DNA of 64,000 nt from a virus. A model generated the notes under the pieces. It saw only the letters and a list, made by a program, of their open reading frames with translations. It did not search any database and had not been told where the DNA came from. The position numbers and the translations under genes are program-made. The stretch's first letter is position 1; each line of letters begins with the position of its first letter. Below, in pieces: positions 14,923 through 23,232 of the stretch. Location of the stretch: IMG/VR virus record IMGVR_UViG_3300007852_000001, positions 1 through 64,000 of that record; one strand, written 5' to 3'.

Positions 14923-16287
14923 ATGTCCCAAGCAGAATCCGAGTCCGCTGACGCGGACGCCGACGCTGACGCAGAGAACGACGAATTCACCTACTACCCG
15001 CAGGTCACGCAGCACCCGACCACGGTCATCGAGGGCGACATCGTGGACCTCGTGACGGGCGCTGACATCGATGATGGTGTCGAGCAGACTGGTGCCTCGT
15101 TCGGTGTCGTCTACGAGGATGCCGAGGTCGTTGGCGACGGCACCGTCTGGCGGAACCGCAACATTCCCGACGGCTTCGAAACCACGTCCGAGTACAACGA
15201 CACCATCCGCATGGCGCAGGCGGGCGACAACACCAACTACGTGCGTGGCCGAGAGGTCACGGACGAGGCCATCGAGGCCGCACAGGACCGTCTGGACGAG
15301 GCTGGCGTCGACTACGACGACAGCGACTACGACGAGATTAAGGTCAGCGGCACCGACTACAAGGTCTCTGACCCGTCCGACACCGAGTCCGAGGTGGACG
15401 AGGTAACCTTCGACGGCGAGACGAAGGTCACGGGCATCGACGTGGGTGGTGGCACGTTCAAGTCCGAGCAGGTCGACGGCTTCGAGAGCGACCGTATCAT
15501 GGTGTGGTACGGTGGCATGAGCGGCCAGTTCGTTGGCCGTGGACTCGACTTCAACGGCATGCCCTTCGCCCGCTACACGGAGGACGGCTACCTCATCAAG
15601 GGTCTGTTCCAAGTCGCCATTGGATGGCGCGGCGACGCGGACGTGGAGGCGTACGACAACGTGCCCTCGACCAACCGCAAGGAACTGGCGACCGACCTCG
15701 GCCGCAAGCCGCGTGTCGCCCGCCCGCCCGTCCTGCGTGACGACATCGACGGCCGTGCCTTCATCGGCATCGGTCGCTACAACGGCGGTCAGATGCACGA
15801 GGTGCATATCGGCCGTGCCAAGTCCGACTACAGCGAGATTCTCGCTGACATGCGGGCCAACGACCAGCCCGACTACGACGGCCTCGACATGGTGTACAAC
15901 CAAGATGCCGAGGAAGTCCTGTCGGCTGAGTTCGATGATGCGTCGAACATCTACGCGCTCTACCACGGCGAGGGCTGGCAGAGCAAGCCCGACAACGCGC
16001 AGAACGTCATGGACGAAGGCGGCGACACGGACGACGGCTCGTTCGACGTGGAGATGGACGACGAAGGTGTCGACCACCCCACGGCCAAGGAGACCACGTT
16101 CGCCAAGACCGTGGCCGAGAAACTCGCTGGCACGGGCGCAACGCCCGACGAGGCGTTCGAGTCGAAGGGGGGTCTCGACGGTCTCGTGGAGGCCAACGCC
16201 GACAACTTCGGTGACGACTACGACACCGAGGCCATCCGTGCCGAGGTGTACAAGCACACCGAGCATCTGGACGAGTCGGACGCGTAG
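14923..16287 (+). CDS. Large acidic protein of unknown function (454 aa)
   Basis: The N-terminal 25 residues are Ala/Asp repeats. Residues 25-340 look like a folded beta-rich region with many aromatic residues, and residues 340-454 are helical and acidic. No family motif is visible. The gene is monocistronic with a strong double promoter and a poly-T terminator (about 16305). That suits an abundant DNA- or protein-binding factor, for example a single-stranded DNA-binding protein, but this is only inference from size, position and expression signals. Confidence 0.7.
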   Translation: MSQAESESADADADADAENDEFTYYPQVTQHPTTVIEGDIVDLVTGADIDDGVEQTGASFGVVYEDAEVVGDGTVWRNRNIPDGFETTSEYNDTIRMAQAGDNTNYVRGREVTDEAIEAAQDRLDEAGVDYDDSDYDEIKVSGTDYKVSDPSDTESEVDEVTFDGETKVTGIDVGGGTFKSEQVDGFESDRIMVWYGGMSGQFVGRGLDFNGMPFARYTEDGYLIKGLFQVAIGWRGDADVEAYDNVPSTNRKELATDLGRKPRVARPPVLRDDIDGRAFIGIGRYNGGQMHEVHIGRAKSDYSEILADMRANDQPDYDGLDMVYNQDAEEVLSAEFDDASNIYALYHGEGWQSKPDNAQNVMDEGGDTDDGSFDVEMDDEGVDHPTAKETTFAKTVAEKLAGTGATPDEAFESKGGLDGLVEANADNFGDDYDTEAIRAEVYKHTEHLDESDA

Positions 16288-16390
16288 AGTAGCGTAGGCC
16301 CACTTTTTTTTCGGCAGTCTATTATTACTGCACGTTATACAAGTAAGAAACGAAAGCCTTATACCAATAGGTCTCCAAGCATAGGTTGTA

Positions 16391-16921
16391 ATGAGACACC
16401 GAGGCCAAACCATCAGCGGTCGACGCAAGAACACACCAAACCCACCCATCAACCCGCCCGAGCGGTCGGCAGCGGCGGGCGAGCATCGCCTTGGCGAGCC
16501 TGTCTTTGACCACGACGGGCCGTCCGTGCGGCAGGAAGAGGAAGCGGACAGTCCCATCATGCACGTGGTCATCGAGTACACTGGTTGCCGTAGAGACGGC
16601 TGTGACGCCGCTGACAGGGTTAATCACCTGTACACGATGGATGGCATGTCCGACGACTTGAAACGCTGTGTGCGGCGTGCAGCGGAGTTTGAGGCCATGT
16701 TCGACAGCGCCGACATGCAGCAGTTCAGCCGTGAAGACCTAATGGCCGAGTACGTGGCCGACAACGCGGAACTGGCCGACTACGACGAGGTGCCGATACT
16801 GACAGTGCGGTTCGGCGAGGATACGTACGGCTACTGGTATCCGACCACGCAGGACGTTCGTGAAGAGGCCAGTGGCTCGTGTTACGGCCGCGTGGACGAG
16901 GCCACGAGGCTCGGTATCTGA
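16391..16921 (+). CDS. Hypothetical protein (176 aa)
   Basis: The N-terminal 55 residues are basic, proline-rich and probably disordered. Residues 56-176 form an alpha/beta domain with the stretch HVVIEYTGCRRDGCDAADRV near its start. Promoter CGAAAGCCTTATACCAATAGG is about 35 nt upstream. The stop overlaps the next start (TGATG). Confidence 0.65.
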   Translation: MRHRGQTISGRRKNTPNPPINPPERSAAAGEHRLGEPVFDHDGPSVRQEEEADSPIMHVVIEYTGCRRDGCDAADRVNHLYTMDGMSDDLKRCVRRAAEFEAMFDSADMQQFSREDLMAEYVADNAELADYDEVPILTVRFGEDTYGYWYPTTQDVREEASGSCYGRVDEATRLGI

Positions 16922-17106
16922 TGGCACAGACACCGCCTGAACGCTACTCCCCAACGCCAAAAGACGAGCGCGAACCGTTTCAAACGTACTCGTTGATACC
17001 GCGCTGCCCGTGGTGTAAGACAGACCTCGGCCTACGTGACCGCGTATCGTGGATTCGAGAATGTCCCGAGTGTCCATATATGTGGCTACCTCCCCGACAC
17101 GAGTGA
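16921..17106 (+). CDS. Zinc-ribbon microprotein (61 aa)
   Basis: CPWC (29-32) and CPEC (48-51) form a standard zinc ribbon after a proline-rich N-terminus. The ATG overlaps the preceding stop, so translation is coupled to the 176-aa protein. Function unknown. Confidence 0.65.
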   Translation: MAQTPPERYSPTPKDEREPFQTYSLIPRCPWCKTDLGLRDRVSWIRECPECPYMWLPPRHE

Positions 17107-17149
17107 TTCGAAAGCCTTTTACGTGGGTATCTCCTCTACTGTAATAGAG

Positions 17150-17851
17150 ATGGAGACCACACCAGTGCGCGAACTTGAAGACCAGAAGCACCTCGTTGAA
17201 CATGCCGAGGCCGAGCGAGACGTGTTCATCCTCATTGGACCGTACGGGTCGGGAAAGTCAACCGTTGCCGACATGATAGCCGAAGAACACGACGAGCGAG
17301 TCTCGACGTTCGAGATGTCGGACTTCGTGCGAACCAAGTTCAGTGAGATGTTCGACGGCGCTGGCTGTGACGACAACGAACTTGGCGAGTGGGCGGCCAA
17401 TGAAAAAGCCGTGAAGGGGCAGGACTACTTCGCCCGTGAGATGGCGAAGACTATCAAGGCCCCGCACACGCCACACGTGGCCATCAGTGGCGTCCGCTCG
17501 CCCGAAGAGGCCGTAGCCATCCGTGACGTGTTCGACGCCGCTCACGTGTCCACTATCGCCGTGTGGACGCTTCCTGACCTGCGCTTCAGCCGCAAGTACG
17601 GCTCGGACAAGATGTCCGACCCCGAGACGGTCGAAGAGTTTCAGGAGCGCAACGAACGAGAACTGTGGGAGTGGGGCGCAGTCGAGTTTTACGCCCGCGA
17701 CTCCTGCCACGGGGCAGACTACATCCTGCCGAACCACGACAGCCTGAACGACCTGCGGAACAACGTCGACCGCCTCCTCAACGGCGTCGGTCAGTTCGAC
17801 GTAAACCCGTTCCCGCACGACGACTTCGAGCGTGTGGCACAGTATTTGTAA
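17150..17851 (+). CDS. P-loop nucleotide kinase-like protein (233 aa)
   Basis: Walker A GPYGSGKST near residues 29-37 directly after a hydrophobic strand, and a VAISGVRSPEEAVAIRDVF strand-helix that resembles the AAA_17/dephospho-CoA-kinase-like family of archaeal P-loop kinases. These phosphorylate nucleotides or small molecules; a viral dNMP or polynucleotide kinase role is possible. The start at 17150 fits the class B promoter variant (CCTTTTACGTGGGTATC) and removes an unlikely N-terminal extension. The stop overlaps the lipoprotein start (TAATG). Confidence 0.7.
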   Translation: METTPVRELEDQKHLVEHAEAERDVFILIGPYGSGKSTVADMIAEEHDERVSTFEMSDFVRTKFSEMFDGAGCDDNELGEWAANEKAVKGQDYFAREMAKTIKAPHTPHVAISGVRSPEEAVAIRDVFDAAHVSTIAVWTLPDLRFSRKYGSDKMSDPETVEEFQERNERELWEWGAVEFYARDSCHGADYILPNHDSLNDLRNNVDRLLNGVGQFDVNPFPHDDFERVAQYL

Positions 17852-18105
17852 TGCGACGACGAGAGGCGATTGTGGCGACGCTGACGGCAGTTGCATCGGC
17901 GGGCTGTGTAGAAGATACGGATACGGAGACACAAACAATGGTAGACAAACTTAACTTAACCGACGTTGCAGTGAGCGAAAAAGAATTCGACAATCAGGAC
18001 ATGATGCGGGCCGTGGACGAGGAAGCGGGGTTGGTGTATATCGTGTCAGACGGTTATAATAGCGTCTCGTTGGAGGTGGTGCCACTCGGTGACACGACCC
18101 TCTAA
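17851..18105 (+). CDS. Putative Tat-type lipoprotein (84 aa)
   Basis: The N-terminus MRRREAIVATLTAVASAGC has an arginine-rich n-region, a hydrophobic core and a lipobox ending at C19, like haloarchaeal Tat lipoprotein signals (the twin-arginine motif is RRRE rather than full SRRxFL). The mature 65 residues form a small beta domain. A membrane-anchored, cell-surface role such as superinfection exclusion is a plausible inference. It is coupled to the kinase gene and ends at the CTAATTAGAATTCTGG motif. Confidence 0.65.
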   Translation: MRRREAIVATLTAVASAGCVEDTDTETQTMVDKLNLTDVAVSEKEFDNQDMMRAVDEEAGLVYIVSDGYNSVSLEVVPLGDTTL

Positions 18106-18137
18106 TTAGAATTCTGGCCCGAGAAGAATAGAGCAAA

Positions 18138-18175
18138 AGAGTTAAATACCCGTACCCCCTATTACTGAACACACG
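18138..18175 (+). promoter_or_regulatory. Class B promoter of the AAA+ gene
   Basis: AGAGTTAAATACCCGTACCCCC with a further 16 nt to the ATG at 18176. The TATA core is TTAAATA instead of TTTATA but the CCCGTA extension is retained. Confidence 0.6.
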
Positions 18176-20143
18176 ATGGATATGACATTCGACATTGAGG
18201 TCGACGACAAGACAGACCCCGACTACGACATCTCGGATAATTTTGCCGAGAATCTGGTAGACGTTATCCGCTCGGATATGGTCGGCAACGAAGGCCAGTT
18301 CCTCTCGCTCAACGCGGCCTACGCCAGCGGGCTGTCTCGCGTACCAGAAGAGTACCTCCAGATGATTGTCCGCGGCAAGTCTGGCGAGGGTAAGACCGAA
18401 CTGAAGCAGAACGTCGACAGTATCTACCCCAACCACTGGCTTCTTCGCACGGGCAGCACGTCCGACATGGGGCTGGTGGACTCCGACGACCTGTGGGACG
18501 GCGTGTACGTCGGTGCCTTCGCCGAGTTTCAGCAGATGCAGGGCAAGATGTTGGAGATGGTCAAGTCCTCGGCGGGCGACGACGCTGACGAGGATGGTGT
18601 GGGCTTCTCGCACACCCGCAACGTTGACGACGGGGACGGCGGTCGAGAGGCCGACGAGATAGAGAAGCAGGCCATGCCGACCGTGTTCCTCTTCGCTGAC
18701 GAGAACAACGCGGAGATACCGAAAGAGTTGGAGACGCGGCAGATGGTCGTGCGCGTCGAGTCCGACGAAGAGATTAACCGTGCGGTCGCCAAGACCAAGT
18801 TCGACCACAACGAGGTCGAGGTGGGCGACCGCGACTACGAGTACAACTACAACTTCGAAGAGGGGAAGCAGGCCGTTCGCAACCACATTGCGAACATTCC
18901 GAAGCCGCTCGACCCACTGTGGTCCGAAGACCCGAAGAACTACTCGTATCCCGTCGTCATTCCGCACGACGAAGACATTCAGTGGCCCGTCAGTGACCAC
19001 CCCGATGTCGACCAGTACGGATGGGACATCTTCAAGGTGGTCGAGGACATCCTGTCGTACAAGAAAACCCAGTCCAAGCGTGGTGCGCAGGCCATCGCCA
19101 ACCACATCCGCGCCCACACGCGGCTGAACTATCACAACCGTGAGACGATGGAGATTAACGGCGTCACGCACTTCGTCGCGGAGCCGCAGGACGTGGCAAA
19201 CGTTCTCGCCTACCGCGACCTTCTCCTTGCCGTCACGCACGACATCAACGAGCAGAAACTTGCGGTGATTGACGCGCTGACGGATGAGGTGAACGGCGTG
19301 GGCGCGACTGGCCCGAACGGCGGGCTTCAGGCCACGCACATGGACATCCGCAAGTACATTGACGAGTATTCCGACATCACGACGCCGAGCAAGTCGCAGT
19401 TGACGAACGCCAACGACAACGGCGTTCTCGACGCGATGGAGGAAGACTACCTGATTGAAGTCCACGAGGGCGACGGACCGAACGGTGCCCACATGTTCGA
19501 GTTCCTCGGCGGCAACACGTTCGGTCACCCGAACATGGACGTGTATGCCGACCTGTTCGAACACTGCACGGACCCGATTCGAGACCAGCCCATCACGCAG
19601 ACCGTGGACGACTTCAAGGCGCAGTTGTCCGTGAAGACCAGCGAAGACCTGATGGCCGAAGACCCCACCGAGTCCCTTGTGGGCGGCGGTAACGACGACA
19701 GTGGCTCAGAGTCCACAGGCGACTCGCTGAGCGACTACGGTGCGGGCGACGGTGGTGACGACGTGCAGTGGGACGAAGTCGACACAGCGGTCCATGAGCG
19801 CCTTCAAGAGACGCTTGACGACAACCGTGCCACGCCCGAAGACGTGGACAGCCTCGACCTGTCGCACATGGTCGGTGCGTCGCCCGTCGACTACTACAGC
19901 GACGACCGCGGACTCCGCTACGTCCGTGCGGCTCGGCCGCGAGACGACACTGACCGCGCTGGCACGATTCTCGACTCGTCGCACGACCTGTGGGGCGACA
20001 AGTCCGATGGGCAGGTGGAGAGCCGCATCGAAAACACCGTGGCACGCCTCCGCGAGGAAGAGGTGTTCGAGGTCCACGTTGACGACCCCGACGACGAGGA
20101 TAACGACGACCGCTACCTGTTGGTCAGCGACCTTGACGCCTGA
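18176..20143 (+). CDS. AAA+/P-loop ATPase, candidate replicative helicase (655 aa)
   Basis: Walker A GKSGEGKT at 67-74 after a hydrophobic strand, a Walker B-like GAFAE with E117, and a FLFADEN strand (171-177) followed by LETRQM with a possible arginine finger. A middle region (about 300-450) includes a pattern compatible with a winged helix. An acidic linker and another 90-residue C-terminal domain follow. Overall order recalls MCM- or SF3-like replicative helicases of haloarchaeal viruses, but the exact family is not certain. It lies upstream of the DNA polymerase within the same strand block. Confidence 0.65.
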   Translation: MDMTFDIEVDDKTDPDYDISDNFAENLVDVIRSDMVGNEGQFLSLNAAYASGLSRVPEEYLQMIVRGKSGEGKTELKQNVDSIYPNHWLLRTGSTSDMGLVDSDDLWDGVYVGAFAEFQQMQGKMLEMVKSSAGDDADEDGVGFSHTRNVDDGDGGREADEIEKQAMPTVFLFADENNAEIPKELETRQMVVRVESDEEINRAVAKTKFDHNEVEVGDRDYEYNYNFEEGKQAVRNHIANIPKPLDPLWSEDPKNYSYPVVIPHDEDIQWPVSDHPDVDQYGWDIFKVVEDILSYKKTQSKRGAQAIANHIRAHTRLNYHNRETMEINGVTHFVAEPQDVANVLAYRDLLLAVTHDINEQKLAVIDALTDEVNGVGATGPNGGLQATHMDIRKYIDEYSDITTPSKSQLTNANDNGVLDAMEEDYLIEVHEGDGPNGAHMFEFLGGNTFGHPNMDVYADLFEHCTDPIRDQPITQTVDDFKAQLSVKTSEDLMAEDPTESLVGGGNDDSGSESTGDSLSDYGAGDGGDDVQWDEVDTAVHERLQETLDDNRATPEDVDSLDLSHMVGASPVDYYSDDRGLRYVRAARPRDDTDRAGTILDSSHDLWGDKSDGQVESRIENTVARLREEEVFEVHVDDPDDEDNDDRYLLVSDLDA

Positions 20144-20192
20144 CCAACTAAGTGTAGAGCCGAGCCTCGACACCCTCCTCGTTCACGACCTG

Positions 20193-20273
20193 TAGCCGTA
20201 GCCTTCGCGCCAGCGCAAGACTGCCGTCGAAGACCGTGCGCCATAGCGGACGGCTATAGGCGCAGACCTGTAG
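20193..20273 (+). repeat. 81-bp structured element, copy 1
   Basis: This block is repeated in inverted orientation at 45047-45127 with about four mismatches. It folds as an outer TAGCCGT/ACGGCTA pairing or, alternatively, a hairpin TGCGCC-ATAGC / GCTAT-A-GGCGCA near its end. Here it lies 50 nt past the AAA+ gene stop, so it is in the 3' untranslated position. Confidence 0.7.
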
Positions 20274-20308
20274 AGAGCAGTAATTAGTCAGTACGATTTA
20301 TTTGCCCA

Positions 20309-20407
20309 ATGTCACACTTAGACGAGTGTCCCGACTGTGGTGGACCGCTGGCCTTCATTGAGGGCTGTGAGCGGTGCGCTGCGGGTTGTGGCTTCTCACT
20401 CTGTTAG
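20309..20407 (+). CDS. Zinc-ribbon microprotein (32 aa)
   Basis: A 32-residue peptide with CPDC (7-10) and CERC (20-23), a complete four-cysteine ribbon, plus two extra cysteines at the end. A weak TATA (GATTTATTTGC) is 10-20 nt upstream, closer than usual, so its start of transcription is unclear. Confidence 0.55.
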   Translation: MSHLDECPDCGGPLAFIEGCERCAAGCGFSLC

Positions 20408-20478
20408 GTCAGAGGCCGACTGTAGTATAGCGCGGTAGATACGAAACCCTTTTATACGCCCATCCCGTAGTGTACGTG

Positions 20479-21006
20479 ATGGGAGATAATACTGAGATTG
20501 GACTGGCGGAAGCGTTCGAAACGCTCGCCGACCGTATCGCAACCGAAGAAGAAAATTTCGGCGAGGACATTCCTGACCACGCGTCTGAGATGGTCGTGGC
20601 CGACGCAGCAGCACTGTTAGAGACTACCACGTCCATCGACATGGCCCGCACGATGGCCGAGGACAACGAAGACACGGAGATGGACGAAGAGTCCTTCAAC
20701 GAGGCGCTTCTCGAAGACGCCGTGGACGTTGTGGCGTCGCTGGCCGCACTCCAGTACGAGACCGACATCGACATCGCTGAGGGCATCAGCGACCGTATCT
20801 CGTTCATCGAGGACTTCGAAGCCTTCCAGCAGGCGATGGACGAGGCCGACGGTCATGACGAAGAGATTGAGGCGATGGACGAGTACCTCACGGACGAGAT
20901 AGCGGCGAAGATGGGAATGGACGCAGAGCCTGAGACGCCAAGCATCGGCGACAACGTGGACGCTGACGGCTACGACCACGACCGCGTGGGTGACTCGTTC
21001 CAGTAG
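20479..21006 (+). CDS. Acidic helical protein (175 aa)
   Basis: A 175-residue, almost wholly alpha-helical and very acidic protein with repeated helices (EAFETLADRIATEEENF, DAVDVVASLAALQYETD). It resembles helical bundles of the all-alpha NTP-pyrophosphatase type in pattern only; the metal-binding ExxE motifs are not clear. ATG at 20479 is used because it is about 29 nt from the class B TATA box; GTG at 20470 is possible. A perfect hairpin (21010-21027) follows the stop. Confidence 0.6.
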   Translation: MGDNTEIGLAEAFETLADRIATEEENFGEDIPDHASEMVVADAAALLETTTSIDMARTMAEDNEDTEMDEESFNEALLEDAVDVVASLAALQYETDIDIAEGISDRISFIEDFEAFQQAMDEADGHDEEIEAMDEYLTDEIAAKMGMDAEPETPSIGDNVDADGYDHDRVGDSFQ

Positions 21007-21009
21007 GGT

Positions 21010-21027
21010 GTCGGAATGTATTCCGAC
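21010..21027 (+). terminator. Hairpin terminator after the 175-aa gene
   Basis: GTCGGAAT / ATTCCGAC eight-bp perfect stem with a two-base GT spacer, directly after the TAG at 21004-21006. A CTAATCCTATTTTTGCG motif follows at about 21063-21080. Confidence 0.5.
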
Positions 21028-21187
21028 TCTTAGGTGCGAACACTACGTCTTCGCACAGGGGTCCTAATCCTATTTTTGCGATTTTCGTCTACGGTTCGTA
21101 ACTCTTTTGCGCGATGCACAGCCATCGGGCATCGCCGAGGGCGAAACCCGAAGGCTTTTATACCCGTAGGCCCTAACTCAAGACACG

Positions 21188-21361
21188 ATGGGTGACAACG
21201 ACAAAACCGATGAAATTCGAGAGCAACTTTCTGACGGCGCTGTGGGTGGTACTATTGACGATAACGATGGCGCTGTTCTTACACTGGACAGTGGCGAAGA
21301 CGACGAGAACGGCACCGAGTCCAACACCAATGACGGCGAAAACAGCGGGAGTGGCGAGTAA
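21188..21361 (+). CDS. Acidic disordered protein (57 aa)
   Basis: A 57-residue D/E/G/N-rich peptide with a short helix at residues 6-15; the rest appears unstructured. It has a consensus class B promoter 27 nt upstream and a TAATG overlap with the next gene. Probably the leader cistron for the MazG-like protein. Confidence 0.55.
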   Translation: MGDNDKTDEIREQLSDGAVGGTIDDNDGAVLTLDSGEDDENGTESNTNDGENSGSGE

Positions 21362-21735
21362 TGTCGGAGTCAATCACGCTGGAGGCCGAGGTGGAAGTAC
21401 ACGGAGCCACCGAACAGCAGGTCGAGATGTATCACGAGATGGCGACGCTGTTCGAAGAGCGGTTCGCACTGTTCGTTGAGAAGAACCTCGACTACGGCTC
21501 GTCGTTCCTGACGGCTGGTAACATCGACATGGAACTGTCGAACGGTGACGGGCCGTTCAGTGATTCGAAAGAGGCAAACCTGTACAAACTGTTCACCCGC
21601 ATTCAGGACAAGAACCAGCGGTTCTACCAGCAGGTGTTCTGTGGGGGCGACGACCACGTTGGTGAGGCGGCCGCAGAGACGGCTGGAGACGCCGCAGTGT
21701 ACTGGTTCATGGTTAACTGGCTACTCAACCAATGA
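21361..21735 (+). CDS. MazG/DUF1599-like nucleotide-metabolism protein (124 aa)
   Basis: Residues 25-50 (EMATLFEERFALFVEKNLDYG) and the later DKNQRFYQQVF and ETAGDAAVYWFMVNWL helices match the layout of DUF1599/all-alpha NTP-pyrophosphatase-like proteins common in phages. These act on nucleotides or modified-base precursors. The classic ExxE(12-28)ExxD metal cluster is only partly visible. Coupled on both sides (TAATG upstream, ATGA downstream). Confidence 0.6.
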   Translation: MSESITLEAEVEVHGATEQQVEMYHEMATLFEERFALFVEKNLDYGSSFLTAGNIDMELSNGDGPFSDSKEANLYKLFTRIQDKNQRFYQQVFCGGDDHVGEAAAETAGDAAVYWFMVNWLLNQ

Positions 21736-21956
21736 CTGACATCATGGCACCAAAGGGCTACAAGAACCCTCTCAAGGACGCTGCGTGGCGGTCGTACCTA
21801 CAGGCCTCGGACGACCACTGGCGCGGTAACCTACCGCTCCGTGGCATCGAGATTAGTGCCGCTCGCACCGCCTTCGAGAACTGGTACGAGATGAACTACG
21901 AAGGTTTCGCGTCGGGGACGTTCGCCGACGCGGACACCGCAAGCGGGGACCGCTAA
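21732..21956 (+). CDS. Hypothetical protein (74 aa)
   Basis: A 74-residue protein with several tryptophans and a helix around residues 40-55 (AARTAFENWYEMNYEG). The ATG overlaps the stop of the MazG-like gene. No family recognised. Confidence 0.6.
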   Translation: MTDIMAPKGYKNPLKDAAWRSYLQASDDHWRGNLPLRGIEISAARTAFENWYEMNYEGFASGTFADADTASGDR

Positions 21957-21961
21957 GACTA

Positions 21962-22045
21962 ATGGGACAGCACTGCCCCTACTGCGGTGCGGACGACGAA
22001 GACGAAGACACGATACTCGAACACTCCCCGTTCTACAACGAGTAG
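21962..22045 (+). CDS. Zinc-knuckle microprotein (27 aa)
   Basis: A 27-residue peptide beginning MGQHCPYCGADDEDED with a single CPYC knuckle and one histidine nearby. It lies six bases after the previous stop and ends before a poly-T tract at about 22055. Translation is plausible by context only. Confidence 0.5.
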   Translation: MGQHCPYCGADDEDEDTILEHSPFYNE

Positions 22046-22101
22046 ACCGCGGCCTTTTTTTTTCGCAAGCCTTTTATACCCGTAGCGCGTAGTGTGGGTA
22101 G

Positions 22102-22710
22102 ATGGAAGCAATTGACTCACACGAACTGTACGGTGACATCACGCGTGACGAGGCCGTTCGTCGCCTGCCCGAAGTAGAGGACATCCGCGACGAAGAGTTG
22201 CGGGAGCAGGTCATTCAGGTCATTCGGGACATGCCCGACTACTTTTGGACAGCGCCAGCCTCGTCGCACCATCACCCGCCCGAGCATCAGGCTCGACACG
22301 GCCTCTGGCTGCACACGAAGCGGGTCTGCACGGCCTTTGAGCGCGTGGCCAAGTCGATGGTCAAACAGGGCCACCTCGACTGGTCGGACATCGACAAGGG
22401 GCGTGCGGCCTGTATCCTACACGACATGTACAAGTACGGTATCCCTCCCACGAGAGTGAGCGGGACGAGCAACAGTCATGACATCGTGGCCGCCAACTGG
22501 CTTCGAAACCACACGGACCTGCCTGACGAAGTGTGTAATGCCGTCGAAAGTCACAACGGGCCGTGGTACGCTGGCTCACAGCCAACGAGCCATCTTCAGC
22601 AGATGGTCCACGTGGCAGACCTACACGCCAGCGACCCCGACGCTCGCATCTCTGTGAAAGACCCGCATCCTGTCCTACAGGAGAAGTTCCCACGAATCAA
22701 CGAGCGATAA
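22102..22710 (+). CDS. HD-domain phosphohydrolase (202 aa)
   Basis: H62/H66 and H71 (ARHGLWLHTKRVC), the HD dyad at 107-108 (ILHDMYKYG), and a later HDIVAANWL and VESHNGPWYAG give the metal-binding pattern of the HD superfamily. Members hydrolyse nucleotides, (p)ppGpp or cyclic dinucleotides; the closest-looking architecture is the single-domain phage/archaeal HD type. The class B promoter is about 25 nt before the ATG. A small acidic gene follows after one base. Confidence 0.8.
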   Translation: MEAIDSHELYGDITRDEAVRRLPEVEDIRDEELREQVIQVIRDMPDYFWTAPASSHHHPPEHQARHGLWLHTKRVCTAFERVAKSMVKQGHLDWSDIDKGRAACILHDMYKYGIPPTRVSGTSNSHDIVAANWLRNHTDLPDEVCNAVESHNGPWYAGSQPTSHLQQMVHVADLHASDPDARISVKDPHPVLQEKFPRINER

Positions 22711-22711
22711 C

Positions 22712-22810
22712 ATGAACTGGAAAACACAGCGAGAGATAGACGAAGACATCGAAGAGAACAGCGAACTGTACGAGGCACTCGCGGACGTGGACGATGAAGA
22801 TTCAGAATAG
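22712..22810 (+). CDS. Acidic microprotein (32 aa)
   Basis: A 32-residue amphipathic, very acidic helix (MNWKTQREIDEDIEENSELY). It follows the HD gene by one base and overlaps the next gene by 17 bases. Role unknown. Confidence 0.5.
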   Translation: MNWKTQREIDEDIEENSELYEALADVDDEDSE

Positions 22811-22991
22811 CCGTGAGTCGGCCGTAGAGAGCGCGGTCGACTCACTACGGGCCACGCCCCACGCAAGTTACTGCACTGGCGTGAGCGCCTCCACACGCGA
22901 CCTGACGCCCTCTCACGTGACGGAGGGGGAGTGTGTCGTCGCAACGTGTGATAACTGCCCGCGGTTCGCGCACTCCAAGTACAATGACTGA
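22794..22991 (+). CDS. Small protein with CDNC knuckle (65 aa)
   Basis: A 65-residue protein with a helical N-terminus and a C-terminal CVVATCDNC segment that can hold part of a zinc site. It overlaps both neighbours, which supports genuine coupled translation. No family recognised. Confidence 0.55.
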   Translation: MKIQNSRESAVESAVDSLRATPHASYCTGVSASTRDLTPSHVTEGECVVATCDNCPRFAHSKYND

Positions 22992-23232
22992 ACGATGCAA
23001 CGGCTGTGGTCGAGAGATAGCACACCTCGCTTCCGTCTACGCGTATGGCGAAGCACGCATCGAAGACGTGCAGCGACCGACGGCAGTGCGAGCGCAGCAC
23101 CGACGGACGTTGTGCCCGCGCTGTCACACGGTCATGAAGGGCATCCTCATGCGTTCGGACCTGTCAGACCAGTGGGACGAGTACGACTGGGAGAGCATGG
23201 ATGCAGTGTACACGGAGCAGTACGATGGCTGA
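22984..23232 (+). CDS. Zinc-ribbon protein (82 aa)
   Basis: CNGC at 5-8 and CPRC at 44-47 form a widely spaced zinc ribbon; the rest is helical and acidic. It overlaps the preceding gene by eight bases and the following gene by eight bases. Function unknown. Confidence 0.6.
   Translation: MTERCNGCGREIAHLASVYAYGEARIEDVQRPTAVRAQHRRTLCPRCHTVMKGILMRSDLSDQWDEYDWESMDAVYTEQYDG

Noticed and set aside
14782-16581. A 599-codon open frame on the minus strand opposite the 454-aa gene
   Set aside because: It runs antisense to a well-supported gene with its own promoters, is valine/arginine/histidine-rich unlike the acidic proteome, and has no promoter. It results from GC-rich codon bias.
17951-19564. 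A 537-codon minus-strand open frame opposite the AAA+ gene
   Set aside because: Same reasoning: shadow frame with basic, V/R-rich composition and no signals; the plus-strand ATPase has a Walker motif and promoter.
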